This document shows positions 10,414 to 22,764 of a stretch of 64,000 nt of DNA, piece by piece (position 1 is the first letter of the stretch; every line of letters begins with the position of its first letter). The notes beneath the pieces were generated by a model. It saw only the letters and a list, made by a program, of their open reading frames with translations, searched no databases and was not told the origin of the DNA. Both the position numbers and the translations under genes were made by a program. The DNA comes from Agapanthus africanus. Lineage: Eukaryota > Streptophyta > Magnoliopsida > Asparagales > Amaryllidaceae. Location of the stretch: NCBI GenBank assembly GCA_030015575.1, contig JASDDO010000006.1, positions 203,117,632 to 203,181,631 on the forward strand, written 5' to 3'.

Positions 10414-13400
10414 CGACCATTGACCCGACCCTAAGACTATGACTCAGTGACTAAGTTGACAGAACCTTCTAAAACACTGGCTTTTTGGATTGTCAGAGTT
10501 GCAAACCTCATTGCCACTCCTACTTTTACCCTTTTCTCCAGGACACCCCGTATTACTACGAACGTCCACTTCTATTGGACAAAACCATCGTATGGTTAGA
10601 TACGAACTCGAAGGAATTTATTCGAGGATGGTTTCAGGTTCTGGAGGAAACTAATACGACTATTCAGTTGTCTTTTCCTTTTACCTTCTCTCAGGTTGCG
10701 AGTAATCCTTGGATTAGGAGATAGTACACCTATTACGCAAATTTGATAGTCTTCTTCCAAACCTTAAGCTGGTGCCGAACGGTGGGGAATGATGAAAACC
10801 AATTAGCCTAACGATGGTGTACAGAAGGTATTAAGTTAAGACAAAGCAAGGGATTAGTAAGAGGGCAAAGTAAACTGCGACTGCTATTCACGACTAAACC
10901 AAGTATTTCTTCGCCAATCCTAAATCACCTTTGTATTTCTCCAGGACACTCCGTATCACTACGAAGATCCACAGTTTATTGGATACTCCATCGTATGGTT
11001 TTATACGAACTCGAAAGGAACTTGTTCCAGTTCGGGGATGGATTCTGGTTCAGGAGAAATAGGAATAAGGTTTATTCGGTTGTCTTTTATTTTCACCTTC
11101 TCTCTCTTTGCGAGTGTTCCTAGGATTAGAACAGCACACCCATTATGCTTATTGGATAGTCTTCTTCCAAACCATAGGCTGGTGCCGAACGGTAGGGAAG
11201 GAAGAAAACCATTTGGCCTAAAGGGGTGTACAGAAGGTAATGACTAAAGACATATAAAGGGATTTGTAGAGGTGGCAAAAAATTACACGGTTACAGTTGT
11301 GAATCTGGATAATGGAAGAGACATTACTAGGAATACCGGGATACCCCATCGAAACATTTCAATGTTTCAGTTTCACTGTGTACTGTTAAAAGAAAACTGA
11401 TTTCCCAATTAGACACTTGCTCCAGGGTATGTATTTACCAGGTATGATTCTCACATCTGTATGGTTTTACAGATGATGAGTGGGAGTAAGTTATTGGGAA
11501 TTGGGTGATTATCCTTATCATATCGGGATTCGTTGTATTCGGTGATATTTGAGGAAGTCACCTGGGTTGTTTGCCGGACGACAAATATTTGGTTTTGAAT
11601 ATCCGTTGTTATGCACCAATTTCAAATTGATATATCTGTACTTCTATTTTTCATAGAGTGAGATATACCTTTTTGAAATTATGTGTACGACATTTACCTA
11701 TATCAGTGGATGGTTAGGTAAGGAGCATTAAACAGCGGTGTAATTCTTCTTAACCATAAGTACAGTTTTCAACCTACGACACACAGTGAATGAGTTATCA
11801 GACTCAAGGGACTTATACAGAGTATTGTATGTTGTCCAGGGTCCATCAGGACAGAGGGGTTGGTCCTCGTATTATATTCGGTTTACTTATGACTTCTCTA
11901 GTTTTTAGACAGGTGTTTCGTGGAAACACAGGGTCCGAATTTTGAGAAGTTTTAGGTATTTGAATAAAGTAGAGAACCAGGTATTGCAAGTATCGGGATT
12001 CTTCAAAGTGATCGAAGATGTAGATACTTGAGTATGATATTCAGTTGATAGTAGTGATTAAGAGAACTTGCTTCTCTTTTAGGTTACTCATAATTGGAAG
12101 CATTCCTAAGTTGAGTAACGCTGATAGGCCTCCTTCCATTTAGTTGACATGCACTGGAGATAGCTGCATGATTTGAATCTGGTTCAATTAAATCAGTGCC
12201 TCTGGTTTTATACTGGATATAGAACAGTTCATATCTTAACGGTGTTAAGGTACGGGGAGTTGTCCGGCTTATGATTAAAACCAGAGACTGGACAACTCAA
12301 GGCACGTTTCTGTAATGGCTGTTTGTGGGTTGACCCAGGCTATGACGAGGGTTGACTTTCTACCATCTGGAAGATCAATAGCGATATTGTTCTAGACTCG
12401 CCACAGTTTTATTAAAAATGGATTTTTTCAGAAAACAGAGGTGGGAGTATGGTAGAACTGGAAGTGATTCCAGAACCACAAACGATTACTGAAGATTTCA
12501 TAGGAACCTAAAGATTCAATCTGGATTGACATTCCATTAGCCACTCCGCAGATAAGGTGGGTAACTTCAGGCACCCGAGAGGTACTCCGGTAGCCTCAAG
12601 GACGGTGACAGGGAAGTTCTTGTTTACCCACACTTTCCATTGCTGTTGTTCCAGGCTGCGAGACCCGGCAAGAGGATGAGTATAGCGTCGTTCTGAACTG
12701 ACTTCAGAAGTGTACATGTATATGACTCTGCCAGAGGGTTGTCATAGTCAGTGGGATCAGCGGAAGCATTGGTGGACAGGTGGCTTATGTCTATTTATAG
12801 ACTAAAGCAGATATAGCGGAGATAGATAATCATTTTCTGACGTGACAGTCATAGGTTTGACTTCATCAGAATAGGGGATGGATCTGTTGAGAAGGTAGTA
12901 GGGTGTGATGTCATGGTATTTGGATGACATACACAGAATAGGAGAGGAAACTCCTATACTACGATCGGTTATACTTTGGTCATCACACAGTGGTTTCTCC
13001 GCATGGAACTTGGACATTATATCAAACATACTGGTTACTAGATCTATGGTTTTAGATCTAGATATGGGTGGTTTCCCAATTAAGGGTACTTGATAGCATT
13101 CTAAGAGTATTTAGAATGGACGACTCCTGGCACGGTAGTGTACCTGCAGGTAATGGAGTCACCCTCTCTAAAGGTGTCTTACAGACTAAAGGGGAGAGGG
13201 ATGTGCATGATTGGCAGATCACTTGCTCAGGCAATTGAGTCAATCATGAGATGTCAAGTACCACACCAGATGTTATTCTTGCACTAGATGCAATAAGTTG
13301 ACATTGATCCAATCCTGGAGAAGCAGTCGGAAGCAGTTTTAGAACATAGGTGGATGTTCTAGGGATATGATAACGACAGCCTTTTTTTAGGAGACGGTTA

Positions 13401-13837
13401 TCATTCCAGGCTTCCAAGGTGACCTGGATGACAAGGAGGTTGTCAGAGTTATATTTTTTCCTTCCGACGAGGGGTAGTATTTTGGACAGGTGATCCAAGG
13501 CAATACTGAGGGAGGCATGGCGCAGGATACTGATTAAGTTCAGTTGACGATACAGTCTAAGAAGTTTGAATTTGGAGTTCATTTATGAGCTAGGTCCCAT
13601 CAGACATCCAGACACATTCTAAGACAGGTATTGCTCATTTCGGGAGATGGCTTTCTCCGTGAACTTGAGATATAGAGAGACATAGAAAGAAACATCATAG
13701 CGGATCCACTCACTGAGGCTATTCCTCGAATGCAAAAGTTTCGCAAACGAGCTTTATGAGACTGACTAGCAGAGGAGTTGGGTGTTCGGTATCATACGGA
13801 CTATGAGTATGCGACATCGCAATAATTAGCCTTGAGT
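10414..13837 (+). pseudogene. Ghost pol region of A1
   Basis: No reading frame longer than about 110 codons remains. The order of landmarks still follows Angela pol: a worn integrase stretch (about 11780-12040, with gagaaccag and tacttgag blocks), a trace of the reverse transcriptase near 12740-12780 (agtgggatcagcggaagc, compared with agtgggagcagcggaaa in functional-type pol), the IGND-like stretch near 12935-12970, and a worn RNase H end (ggatccactcactgaggc, 13702-13719). The first ~900 bp (10440-11340) has no counterpart in B1 or D and is a 400-bp duplication. The region is non-coding; protein supply must come from other elements. Confidence 0.7.
10530..11250 (+). repeat. 400-bp tandem duplication specific to family A (A1)
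   Basis: Copy 1 starts near tctccaggacaccccgtat (10536) and copy 2 near tctccaggacactccgtat (10938), a spacing of about 402 bp. Both go on to catcgtatggtt, acgaactcgaa, ttttcaccttctctc-like and ggatagtcttcttccaaacc blocks. The same pair occurs in A2 and A3. I cannot assign it to any protein domain with confidence. Confidence 0.75.
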
Positions 13838-13850
13838 GCAAGTGGGAGAT
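13838..13850 (+). promoter_or_regulatory. Polypurine tract of A1
   Basis: The sequence gcaagtgggagat lies immediately before the LTR start TGTTGGAGATAG and is identical to the PPT of A3 (53488-53500). Confidence 0.85.
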
Positions 13851-16078
13851 TGTTGGAGATAGTTCCCTCAGAGTCAATTATTGGATCACAGGCACGTGAT
13901 TGCAATGATTGAGGGAGGACCTATCCCGGTAGGACAGTCTTACTCAAGATGATAGTATGCTATCTGGTTTACCTTTATCATCGTGTACTGCTTTAGGTGA
14001 CCTCACATGTCGCTATTACACGTTGATAGAGCCCCTAGGATTCTTGCTTGACTGCTAGCAGTATGAGGGCGATCATATACGTGGGAGCTGGCAGTCTATA
14101 AGCACATCCTTAAAAGGTCCCTAGTCGTGGGAGTTTCGAGACAGGGCATCGATACTCCAGAGTAGACTAGTGTATACAGTCGAGACCCCGACGAGGGGCG
14201 GTGGCCGGTCTCACAAGCCACTGGTGTCAGTTGGTTCACCTAAGATGTATACAGGTGCTCATTGGGTTATGAGTACACCGGACAGGACTTGCCGGGAACT
14301 TGCTAGTTGGTCTTATACCTGACGTCAGATAGCAGTTCCCTGGTGACTTATGTACAGGTTAGTTCATCGACCTGAGGATCGTCATTTGTCTCGTGTGAGT
14401 TCCCACTGTACTTAGATTACTACCCTACCACGCTCAAAGGAGACGTGCAAACAGGTTTTAGTTGGGTACAGTCCCAAGCCACATGGAGACAGTGAGCGGA
14501 TCTTCAGGGGTTCGTCTCTCCCGGTATTGGGGGTGAGGTCGCGCTGTGTCTAGGAGAGCTATTACACGAAGCCTTCGACCGAGGCAGGAGATTTACTTGT
14601 AGGTATTCCAGTAGTATCTCAGGGTGTTCTGGGCTACACTCCGACACGACTTGTACCGCTTTTGGGGGTCTGACTTTTACCAACCCCCTAGGCCCGCCAT
14701 GCGATGCTCATAGACGAACGGACCGGACTGTACGAATATTGTCACTGACAGGCTCAGTAGGGTGTCAGGATGAGTTCGCTCATCGACGTCCCTTTTGGTT
14801 AATACCTGGTAGCCCGTTACGTATTGGCTTATACCTCTGACGTGCTAGTGGTTAAATCCACAACCAAGGTATTGACGAGTCTTTAGAGTCCACCACACAT
14901 ACAGTTACTCAGCTTTCGGGCGAAACGTTGTAGAGGCCGTATGGAGATATGGCACGGTTCGATCAGATACGTGCGGTATTGCACGGATCAGGATCGGACG
15001 ATTAGTACTAGAGGCCGTATGGAGATATGGCAGGGTTCGATCAGATACGTGCGGTATTGCACGGATCAGGATCGGACGGATAATACTAGCCGGCTTTGGT
15101 TTAAGCTAGATCCTAGTATAGTACAGTGTAGATTTTGTCTCATTGCATTTGTATTTCGGTCGGAATACAAATGCGGGTGTGTATACACAGTATCGGGGTT
15201 TCCCTGTAATTTATTATGGGACCAGTTTTCTGGAGTTGCCAGTTTGCTTTCCGTTTCGGCCAATTTCCTTTGTATCATTCATTGGCCGAAGATTGGTGTA
15301 GGAGGGCTTATTTGCATTTGTGCAAATAAGTATTTGTGGAGGGTGTTCTTTGCATTTTGTTAGATCATGATGGTTGCACCATCCTTTGACCATTTGACTT
15401 CTTCTTTCATGATTGCTTGACTTTTTATAGCAATCATGGTTGTTGATTAGTTGATGGAGTATGGATTTGTTTGTGATGATTGTTTCTTAGGATGACCTTT
15501 TCTTTCTTGCATTATGAGAGTGGTTCCATCATCCATACACCATTCTCTTCATTCTCACTCTCCCCATTCACCATGGCCGGCCACTTCTCATGGGGGGCTG
15601 TCCAAACATTTTGGTGGGGGGATTTTGGTTCTCTTCATGCAAGAAAAATCCCCAAGTTCATCTAGAAAAAGTTCACATCTCAAACCTCCACCATATGGCA
15701 ACTATCTCAACCCCAAATGAGACACAAGTTCCACACTACATTCTACAGCAAATCTTGGGCACGTCGACTCTCTAGTTTCGTGCCCGAGTTGCCTCGGTAT
15801 AGAGGCGGGAGCCCGTAAAAGAAGCAGGCGACGTGGTGCTCTTCCGACGAGGAGGTGGAGACTGGAGATTCCGCAGGAGATCGGGACGACGACGAGAAGA
15901 CTGGAGGACACGGATCGCTCGGTATATCTCTCTTCCCCATCTTGTTGTTAGCTAGGACTACTTAATGGTTCGATCCAGGTTTTAGTGTGCGGTGGTGCCG
16001 GTTCAAGAAAATTAAAGTTAACCATCGCTTCCGCATTTGGCCTCGGGATGGAGGCCGGGGCGCCGCCGTGCACTTACA
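13851..16078 (+). repeat. 3' LTR of A1
   Basis: This 2228-bp LTR starts TGTTGGAGATAGTTCCCTC and ends CTTACA. It has the 78-bp duplication at 14935-15092. Its hairpins have arms TTCGGCCAAT (15255-15264) with ATTGGCCGAA (15281-15290), and CTTATTTGCA (15307-15316) with TGCAAATAAG (15321-15330). Part of 15360-15720 is unlike A0/A3, marking a separate subfamily. Confidence 0.85.
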
Positions 16079-16112
16079 AATAGTGATTTAGAAAAGAGTG
16101 TGTATATGACAC
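16079..16112 (+). pseudogene. 34-bp fragment of a Copia reverse transcriptase (host element X)
   Basis: The stretch between the end of A1 and the start of C reads in frame as NSDLEKSVYMT, the segment that follows the AFLN box in Copia reverse transcriptase (compare [11 protein letters not shown] in C). It is the only visible part of an older plus-strand Copia element that received both insertions. The two insertion points are 34 bp apart. The last bases gacac (16108-16112) are the likely left TSD of C. Confidence 0.65.
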
Positions 16113-18311
16113 TGTAGGATTACCTAGCACGACAGCAATGTTTCGGGAGGCATCGTCCATGCCATTTTCAAAAATTTGCTATGCTAAATAACCCTAACCC
16201 TAGAATCATAACTAGAGAATTATACAATACATGCATGTAAACAACTTTACTTCTAAGTGAATATGGAATACAAACTTTGTAGACCATTCCTTCGCTTCAA
16301 TAGCTCCGTGTAGTAGTCATTTTGCTCCAAGTAGTGACCTTCCGGACTCTAGAATGACTCTACAAGATGAAAAGAACATGCTTGCACGAAGTCTTCGAGG
16401 GCGAAGATGATCCACGTCGAGGAGACACCAACCCAAGCTACCTCTTCACTAATTAGGGATTAGTGAAGCTAACACCCTAAACTAAATGGCAAGTCAAGTA
16501 GAGGATGATGAAGTAGGATTTTTGCTCACTTTAGAATTAATTTTCTCACTAATTTTCTTCACCTCCTCAAAAGCTAGAGAGCTCACTCTTGATGAAGAAG
16601 AAGATGAAGAGAATAGAATGAATGAGAGTGAGGCAACCATGGGTGAGATAATATCTTATATAACTCATGTAGATACTTAACCATGGTATAAGATAATGGT
16701 TGGGTTAATAAATATCTATAGCAAGACAAAATTAGTGGGCTAAATCAAAGGTTTCTACAAGCTTCCACTAAGCATCAACCATGACAAATTTCCACCAATT
16801 TTGTATTTACTTTAAATAAATAAAACCTCAATTATCTTATGGAATGGTGTAAGTCTCATACACCCATGCATCATGTGTCATCAAGCATGGCACAAAAGGA
16901 AACATATACAATTAACATATATCACATATATATTAAATGTATACAAGTGAGATAAAGAAATTCTTAAGTGAGCTAATATTAGTTAATGTAAACTATTATA
17001 TCAAATATATATATAATTATACATTAAATTATTAATTCAACACTTGATTTAATAATCCGGCTATATCACATATAACGGACTAATATCACATATATCAACT
17101 TATCGAATCATAACTTGATTCGATAACCCAGCTATATCACATATAACCGAACAACATCATATATCGTGAGAATAGAATACGGTATCACATACTCGTATTA
17201 ATCTCGGTCCCACACATATCACATGTGCTCCTACTTCGTTTCGCCTGAGCCAGGAAACCTCTGTGTAGGACTTTAAAGACTCGTCAATACGCCGGCTGTA
17301 GGTGATGATCATATCAGTCACCCACAAGCCGTCAGTGGTACTAGCTGGACGTAACGGCTACCCAGGTATTGAGCAATCAGAAAATCAACAAGCAAGCTTG
17401 TCTAAACTCCCGCAAAGCCTGTCAGTAACACTACCGTACAGTCCGGTCTCTTCGTCTGATATGTCGCATATCTAGTCTAGGGGTGGTAAACGTCAGACCC
17501 CAGTAACCGATAAGTCATGCCGATGTGAGGCTTATAATGGATCGAGAAACTATTGATAACACTTACCAGTAAATTTCCATATCATCCATGGCCAGGGACT
17601 TCCTGTTATAGCCAATCGAGCACAGCGCAATATCAACCCCAACTACCGGGAGAGACGAATCCCCTCCTAATGCTCATTGCCTCCATGTGACTCGGGACTG
17701 TACCCAAAAACCACTATTTTGCACGTTCTCTTGAAAGTGGTAAGGTGGAAATTAAAGCACAGTGGGAATCACATAAGACTCTTTGACGATCTCGGGTCTA
17801 TAGATTAACCTGTATAAGTGTCACCAGAGAACTGCTATCTGACGATAGGTATAATACCAACTAGGAGTTCTCGGCGAGTCCGTTCAGTGTACCCAGTCTC
17901 CACTGAGCACCCATATACCATCTTTGATGTCAAACACCAATGGATGTGGGATCATCCATCGCCCATCATATGGGTCAAAAAGCGTATATGCTAGTCTACT
18001 CTAGAATATCGATGCCCTGTCTCGATACACCCTCGACTAGGAATAATTAAAGGATGTACTTGTGGACTACCCTGGGCCCACTAGTATGATCTCTATCATA
18101 GTCCTGGTAGTCAAGTACACATCCTAAGGGCTTTATCAACATGTTAGAGTAAGATAGTATCACAATACAAGTCTACATGTTAAGACAAAGAGCAACCAGA
18201 TAGCATATTATCATGTCGAGCAAGAAAGTCCTCTCTGTATATATCCAAGCATCCAATATAATATACATCATATGTACAATAATGGCCTCTAGGGCATACA
18301 TATAACTAACA
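16113..18311 (-). repeat. 3' LTR of C
   Basis: This 2199-bp LTR on the minus strand starts TGTTAGTTATATGTATG at 18311 and ends ...AATCCTACA at 16113. Both ends are intact. It matches the C2 LTR at 21221-22764. The CAC-loop palindromes lie at about 17025-17235. Confidence 0.85.
17025..17235 (-). repeat. CAC-loop palindrome series in LTR of C
   Basis: Successive short palindromes include ATTATTAATTCAA and TTGATTTAATAAT around a cac loop, two copies of a tatat-cac-atata block flanked by pairing cgg/ccg or similar, and CACATAT/ATGTG around cac. They are a worn version of the clearer series in D (27102-27305). Equivalent series are seen at about 22105-22315 (C2) and 24585-24815 (solo LTR). Confidence 0.65.
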
Positions 18312-18325
18312 ATATCCCACTTCCA
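18312..18325 (-). promoter_or_regulatory. Polypurine tract of C
   Basis: On the minus strand the sequence ggaagtgggatat precedes the LTR start. It differs slightly from the agtgggagat of its relatives. Confidence 0.8.
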
Positions 18326-21220
18326 CTAAGGCCAGTTGTTGTAGTATCTCATACCTAACATCTCGAAGAGTCTCTCAAATTGTATCTGGGGTATGGCCTT
18401 CGTGAGTGGATCCGCCGTGTTATTCTTCGTGTCAACTCTCCTGACCTCGATCTCCCGATGATCAACTATCTCCCAGATCAGGTGATACCGCCTCAGAATA
18501 TGCCTGGATCGCTGATGGGACCTGGGTTCCTAGGCCAAAGCCACAGCTTCATTGTTATCACAATACAAAGGTATTAGATGCTCGATGGACGGAACCACAC
18601 CATGTTCGTTTATGAACTTCTTCATCCAGACAGCCTCTATGGCAGCATCATTGGCAGCGATGTATTCAGCCTCCATCGTCGAGTCTGCCACGGTTTCCTG
18701 CTTGGAACTCTTCCAACAAACCGCCCCTCCATTGAGGGTAAAGACAAATCCCGAGACCGACTTAGAGTCGTCCTTATCACTCTAGAAGCTCGAATCGTTA
18801 AAGGACTCCACTTGGAGTTAACTGTTACCATACACCAAGAACATCTCTTTAGTCCATCTCAAGTACTTGAGAATGTTCTTCACAGCTGTCCAGTGATTCT
18901 CTCCTGGATCTGCTCAATACCTACTCACTACAGTTAGTGGGTATGCTACATCAGGTCTGGTACATAACATCGCATACATGATAGAGCCTACTGCTGAAAC
19001 ATAGGGTATCCCTTGCATGCGAGCTCTCTCCAAATCAGTCTTGAGAGACATCTCTTTGGAGAGAGTGAGTCCTGAGATCGTGGGTAAATTCCCACGCTTG
19101 GAATCTTCCATACTAAACCTCTTTAGTATGGTGTCTATGTACCTGGATTGGGACAATCCCAGTATCCGTTTAGATCTATCTCTATAGATCTTAATTCCCA
19201 AGATGTATGAGGCATCACCTAGATCTTTCATTGAGAATCTTTATGATAAGAAGAGCTTGACCGAGTGCAGCATAGGAACATCATTTCCTATCAAGAGTAT
19301 TTCATCTATGTACAATACGAGGAAGACAATCTTACTTTCTGCCACCTTCTTGTATAAACAAGGTTCATCTACGTTTTTGATGAAGTCAAACTCTTTGAAT
19401 ACCACATCAAAACAGATGTTCCAACTCCGCGATACCTGCTTTAGCTCGTAGATGGATTTAAGCAGCTTGCACACCTTTCCGCTGCTCCCACTGTCTATGA
19501 AGCCCTCTGGCTGAGTTATGTACACGCTCTCTTCTAAATCACCATTTAGAAAGGCGGTCTTAATATCCATCTGCCAGATTTCGTAGTCATGGTATGCAGC
19601 AATGGCAAGTAGGATCCAGATGGACTTAAGCATAACCACCGGAGTAAATTTTTCTTCATAGTCCACACTTGATCGTTGATGAAAACCTTTTGCAATAAGT
19701 CTAGCTTTGAAAGTCTCAACTTTTCCATCTACACCAAGTTTCTTCTTAAAGATCCATTTGCTCTCAATGGGTTTTACCCCTTCGGGAGCAACTTCCAAAG
19801 TCCATACTTTGTTGGTGTACATGGATTCCATCTCAGATCGCATTGCATCTAGCCATTTCACAAAGTCCCCACTCGTGATGGCCTGCTCGAAACTGGTTGG
19901 GTCATCTTCTTCCATGATGCAATCATCGCTCCCACCATCAATGAGAAAACCGTGGTATCTCTCAGGTGGATGAGGAACCCTACTAGATCGGCGGAGAGGA
20001 TGAGGTTTGTTGGGAACTATCGAATCCTCTGGTTCCACTAAATCTTCAGTTGTAATCTGTGTGGCTGGAACTTCTTCCAGTTCTACCTCTTTGCCACTAA
20101 TTTCTTTTACAAGAAATTTCTTTTTTAAAAAGGTGGCATGTTGAGCAACAAACATCTTTTGTTCCTCACTGTGGTAGAATAGATATCCATTTGAATGTTT
20201 AGGATATCCAACAAACTTACAAAGAACTGATCGTGCCTTGAGTTTGTCCAGATTTTGCCTTTTGACATAGACCGGACAGCCCCATATCTTAACTCGTTTA
20301 AGACATGGTCTCTTCCTACACCATATCTCATATGGTGTGGTAGGCACAGATTTAGATGGAACTTGATTCAATAGGTATACTGCTGTCTCAAGCGCATAAC
20401 CCCAAAAAGAAATAGGCAACTCAGCAGTACTCATCATAGAGCGCACCGTATCTAATATGGTGTGGTTCCTCCGCTCCGATACACCGTTGTGTTGTGGTAT
20501 ATACGGAGGAGTAAACTGAGAGAGAATCACATTCTCTTTTAGATAGTCACGGAATTACGTGCTCAAGTATTCTCCTCCCCGATCAGATCGTAGTATTTTA
20601 ATACTTTTACCCGTCTGGTTCTCGACTTCATGCTTATATTCTTTGAATTTCTCAAAAGATTCAGACTTGTGTTTCAACAGGAACACATGACCGAATCTAG
20701 AGAGATCGTTAGTGAATGTAATGAAGTACGAGGAACCATCCCTGGCATGTGTAGACATGGGACCACATACATCACTATGTATTAGTCCCAAGAGTTCCGT
20801 AACTCTTTCTCCGTGTCCAGTAAATGGAGTTTTGGTCATCTTTCCTTTGACACATGACTGGCAAGTTTCATAAGATAAGATGATAATTCGAACGGATTCA
20901 AATATCCATCCTTATGTAACTTAGCTAGTCGTGTCACATTGATATGACCTAGTCTACATTACCACAAGAAGGATTCGTTCATTTCTGAACTCTTCCTCTT
21001 GTGTGTGTTTTGTACGTTAAGAACTGTGGTTTGATTTATATAATGTATATGCCATTATTTAACGAGCCTGATCCAATCAACATTTGATTCATAAAAATGT
21101 TCATAACATTATCCTGTACTACAAAATTATATCCTTCTTTACTTAATAAAGAAACTGATATAAGATTGCATATCAGGTTCGGTATGTAATAGAATTCGTT
21201 CAGAATAAATGTATTACCAT
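18326..21220 (-). pseudogene. pol: Copia polyprotein of C, near-intact frame with stops
   Basis: This is the best-preserved gene in the window. From 20839 down to a TAG at 18326-18328 the reading frame is unbroken by indels and carries only premature stops: TAA 20552-20554, TAA 19241-19243, TGA 18914-18916, TAA 18818-18820, TAG 18782-18784 and TAG 18530-18532. Upstream a 5-bp insertion near 20870-20885 shifts the frame of the zinc-binding part. Integrase shows HSDVCGP, LRSDRGGEYLS and GVSERRN (D,D35E residues present). Reverse transcriptase shows [17 protein letters not shown] and YIDE (19311-19322) in place of YVDD, so one catalytic aspartate is lost. RNase H shows [11 protein letters not shown] and TADPLTKA. 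The protease end is cut off at 21220. The lineage call (Angela/BARE type) is by sequence resemblance. Confidence 0.9.
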
Positions 21221-22764
21221 TGTAGGATTACTTAGCACGGCAGCAAGGTTTCGGGAGGCATCGTCCATGCCATTTTCAAAAATTTTCCGTTCTAAACAAC
21301 CCTAACCCTAGAATCTTAACTAGAGATTTAAACAAACTAGCAATGTTAACATCTTAACATCTAAGTGAATAAGGAATACAACCATTGTAGACCGGTCCTT
21401 CACTTCTAAAGCTCCGTGTAGTAGTCCCATCGCTGTGAGTAGTGATCTCCCGAACTTTAGTAAGGGTTCACATGAAGAAATGAACAACCTTGCTCAATGT
21501 CTTCGAGGCCAAAGATGATCTACGTCGAGGAGACTCAAGCTCATGCTACCTCTTCACTAATGGTAGATAAGTGAAGAAAACACCCTAAACTAAATGGCTA
21601 ATAGCAGAGGATGATGAAGTAGGAAGTGGGCTCTCTTTAGATTTCTTTTTCTCACATTATTTCATCACTTAAAAAAAATCTAGCAAGCCTTTTCTCATGA
21701 GGAAGAAGATGAAGTATGAACTCATGAGGTGAGAATGTAAATCATGGGTGAGTTAGTGTCATGCACTAACTCATGTAGATACTTGACCATGGGTGAGGTA
21801 AATAAATATCTACAAGTGAAACAAAAATGGTGGACTTGATCAATATTTCTACAAGCTTCTACAAGCTTGTAGCCATGATAAAATTCATCCAATTTTGAAT
21901 TATTTTGATAAATAAAAACCATACATTAAATCAAGTATGGTGTAAGTCTCACACACCCATGAAGGATTTGGCATCAAACATGACACAATAAAATGTACAT
22001 TAATATATATCACATATATACTATATGCACACTTGTGAGAAAAAGAATACTTAGTGATCAAATATTAGATAATGTAAATTAATATATCAAATATATAATT
22101 ATACATTAAATTATTAAATCAACACTTGATTCAATAATCCGGCCATATCACATACAACCGGCTAATATCAAATGTAACATCCTATCGAATCAACACTTGA
22201 TCTGATAACTCGGCTATATCACATATAACCGTCTGATATCACATATCGTGAGAAAAGAATGCGGTATCACATACGCGCATTAATTTCGGTCCCGCACATA
22301 TCACATATGTGCTCCTACTTCATTTCGCATGAACCAGGAAACCTCTGTGTAGGACTCTAAAGACTCGTCAATACACCGGCAGTAGGTGATGATCATATCA
22401 AACACCCACAAGCCACAAGCGGTTTGCTAAACGTAACGGCCACCTGGGTATTGAGCGATCAGAAGATCAACAAGCAAGACTGCTCATACTTCGGCGAATC
22501 TAATCAATAACACTACCGTACAGGACGGTCTCTTCGTCAGATATGCCGCATATCACAGCCAGGGGTGGTATAATGTCAGACCCCAATAGCCGGATAAGTC
22601 ATGCCGATGCAAGGTCCATAACGGTTCGAGAAACTACTGGTAACACTTACCAGTAAATCTCAGCAACCCTGCCTAGGGATTTCCTGTTATGGCCAATCGA
22701 GCATAGCGGAACATCAACTCCCAATACCGGGAGAGACGAATCCCCTCCTATCGCTCATTGCCTC
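21221..22764 (-). repeat. LTR of element C2, right end cut by G
   Basis: This starts with the LTR terminus tgtaggatta (21221), exactly like the left end of C at 16113, but lies inside C pol rather than next to a PBS. It is thus a separate insertion, either a solo LTR or the 3' LTR of a second element, with left TSD accat. It runs 1544 bp on the minus strand until LTR G interrupts it after gcctc at 22764. The remaining ~650 bp should be beyond the window. Confidence 0.8.

Larger units (their letters stand above)
8986..16078 (+). mobile_element. Family A element A1, left part missing
   Basis: The internal region (8986-13850) is collinear with those of A2 and A3 from their positions about 38190 and 48694 onward. 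It ends in a PPT and a 3' LTR (13851-16078). The left end is cut by the B1 insertion at the gaccc site, and the 5' LTR is outside the window. The LTR ends in cgtgcacttaca at 16078, a subfamily variant of the same length as cgtggcgcaaca in A3. The right flank aatag (16079-16083) would be the TSD. The only coding trace is eroded pol. Confidence 0.85.
16113..21220 (-). mobile_element. Copia element C (Angela-like), minus strand, right part beyond window
   Basis: The element reads right to left: pol (21220 down to 18326), PPT, then a 3' LTR (18311 down to 16113). It is cut at 21220/21221 inside pol by the LTR of a second copy, C2 (left TSD accat, 21216-21220), so its 5' half and 5' LTR lie beyond 64000. 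It sits in element X. Confidence 0.85.

Noticed and set aside
14941..15363. 140-codon plus-strand frame
   Set aside because: Its length comes from the 78-bp tandem duplication in the A1 LTR. Related LTRs have stops there, so it is not a gene.
21221..22764. Reading this LTR as the 5' LTR of C
   Set aside because: There is no PBS or leader next to it; it abuts protease/integrase sequence of C, so it is a separate insertion (C2).
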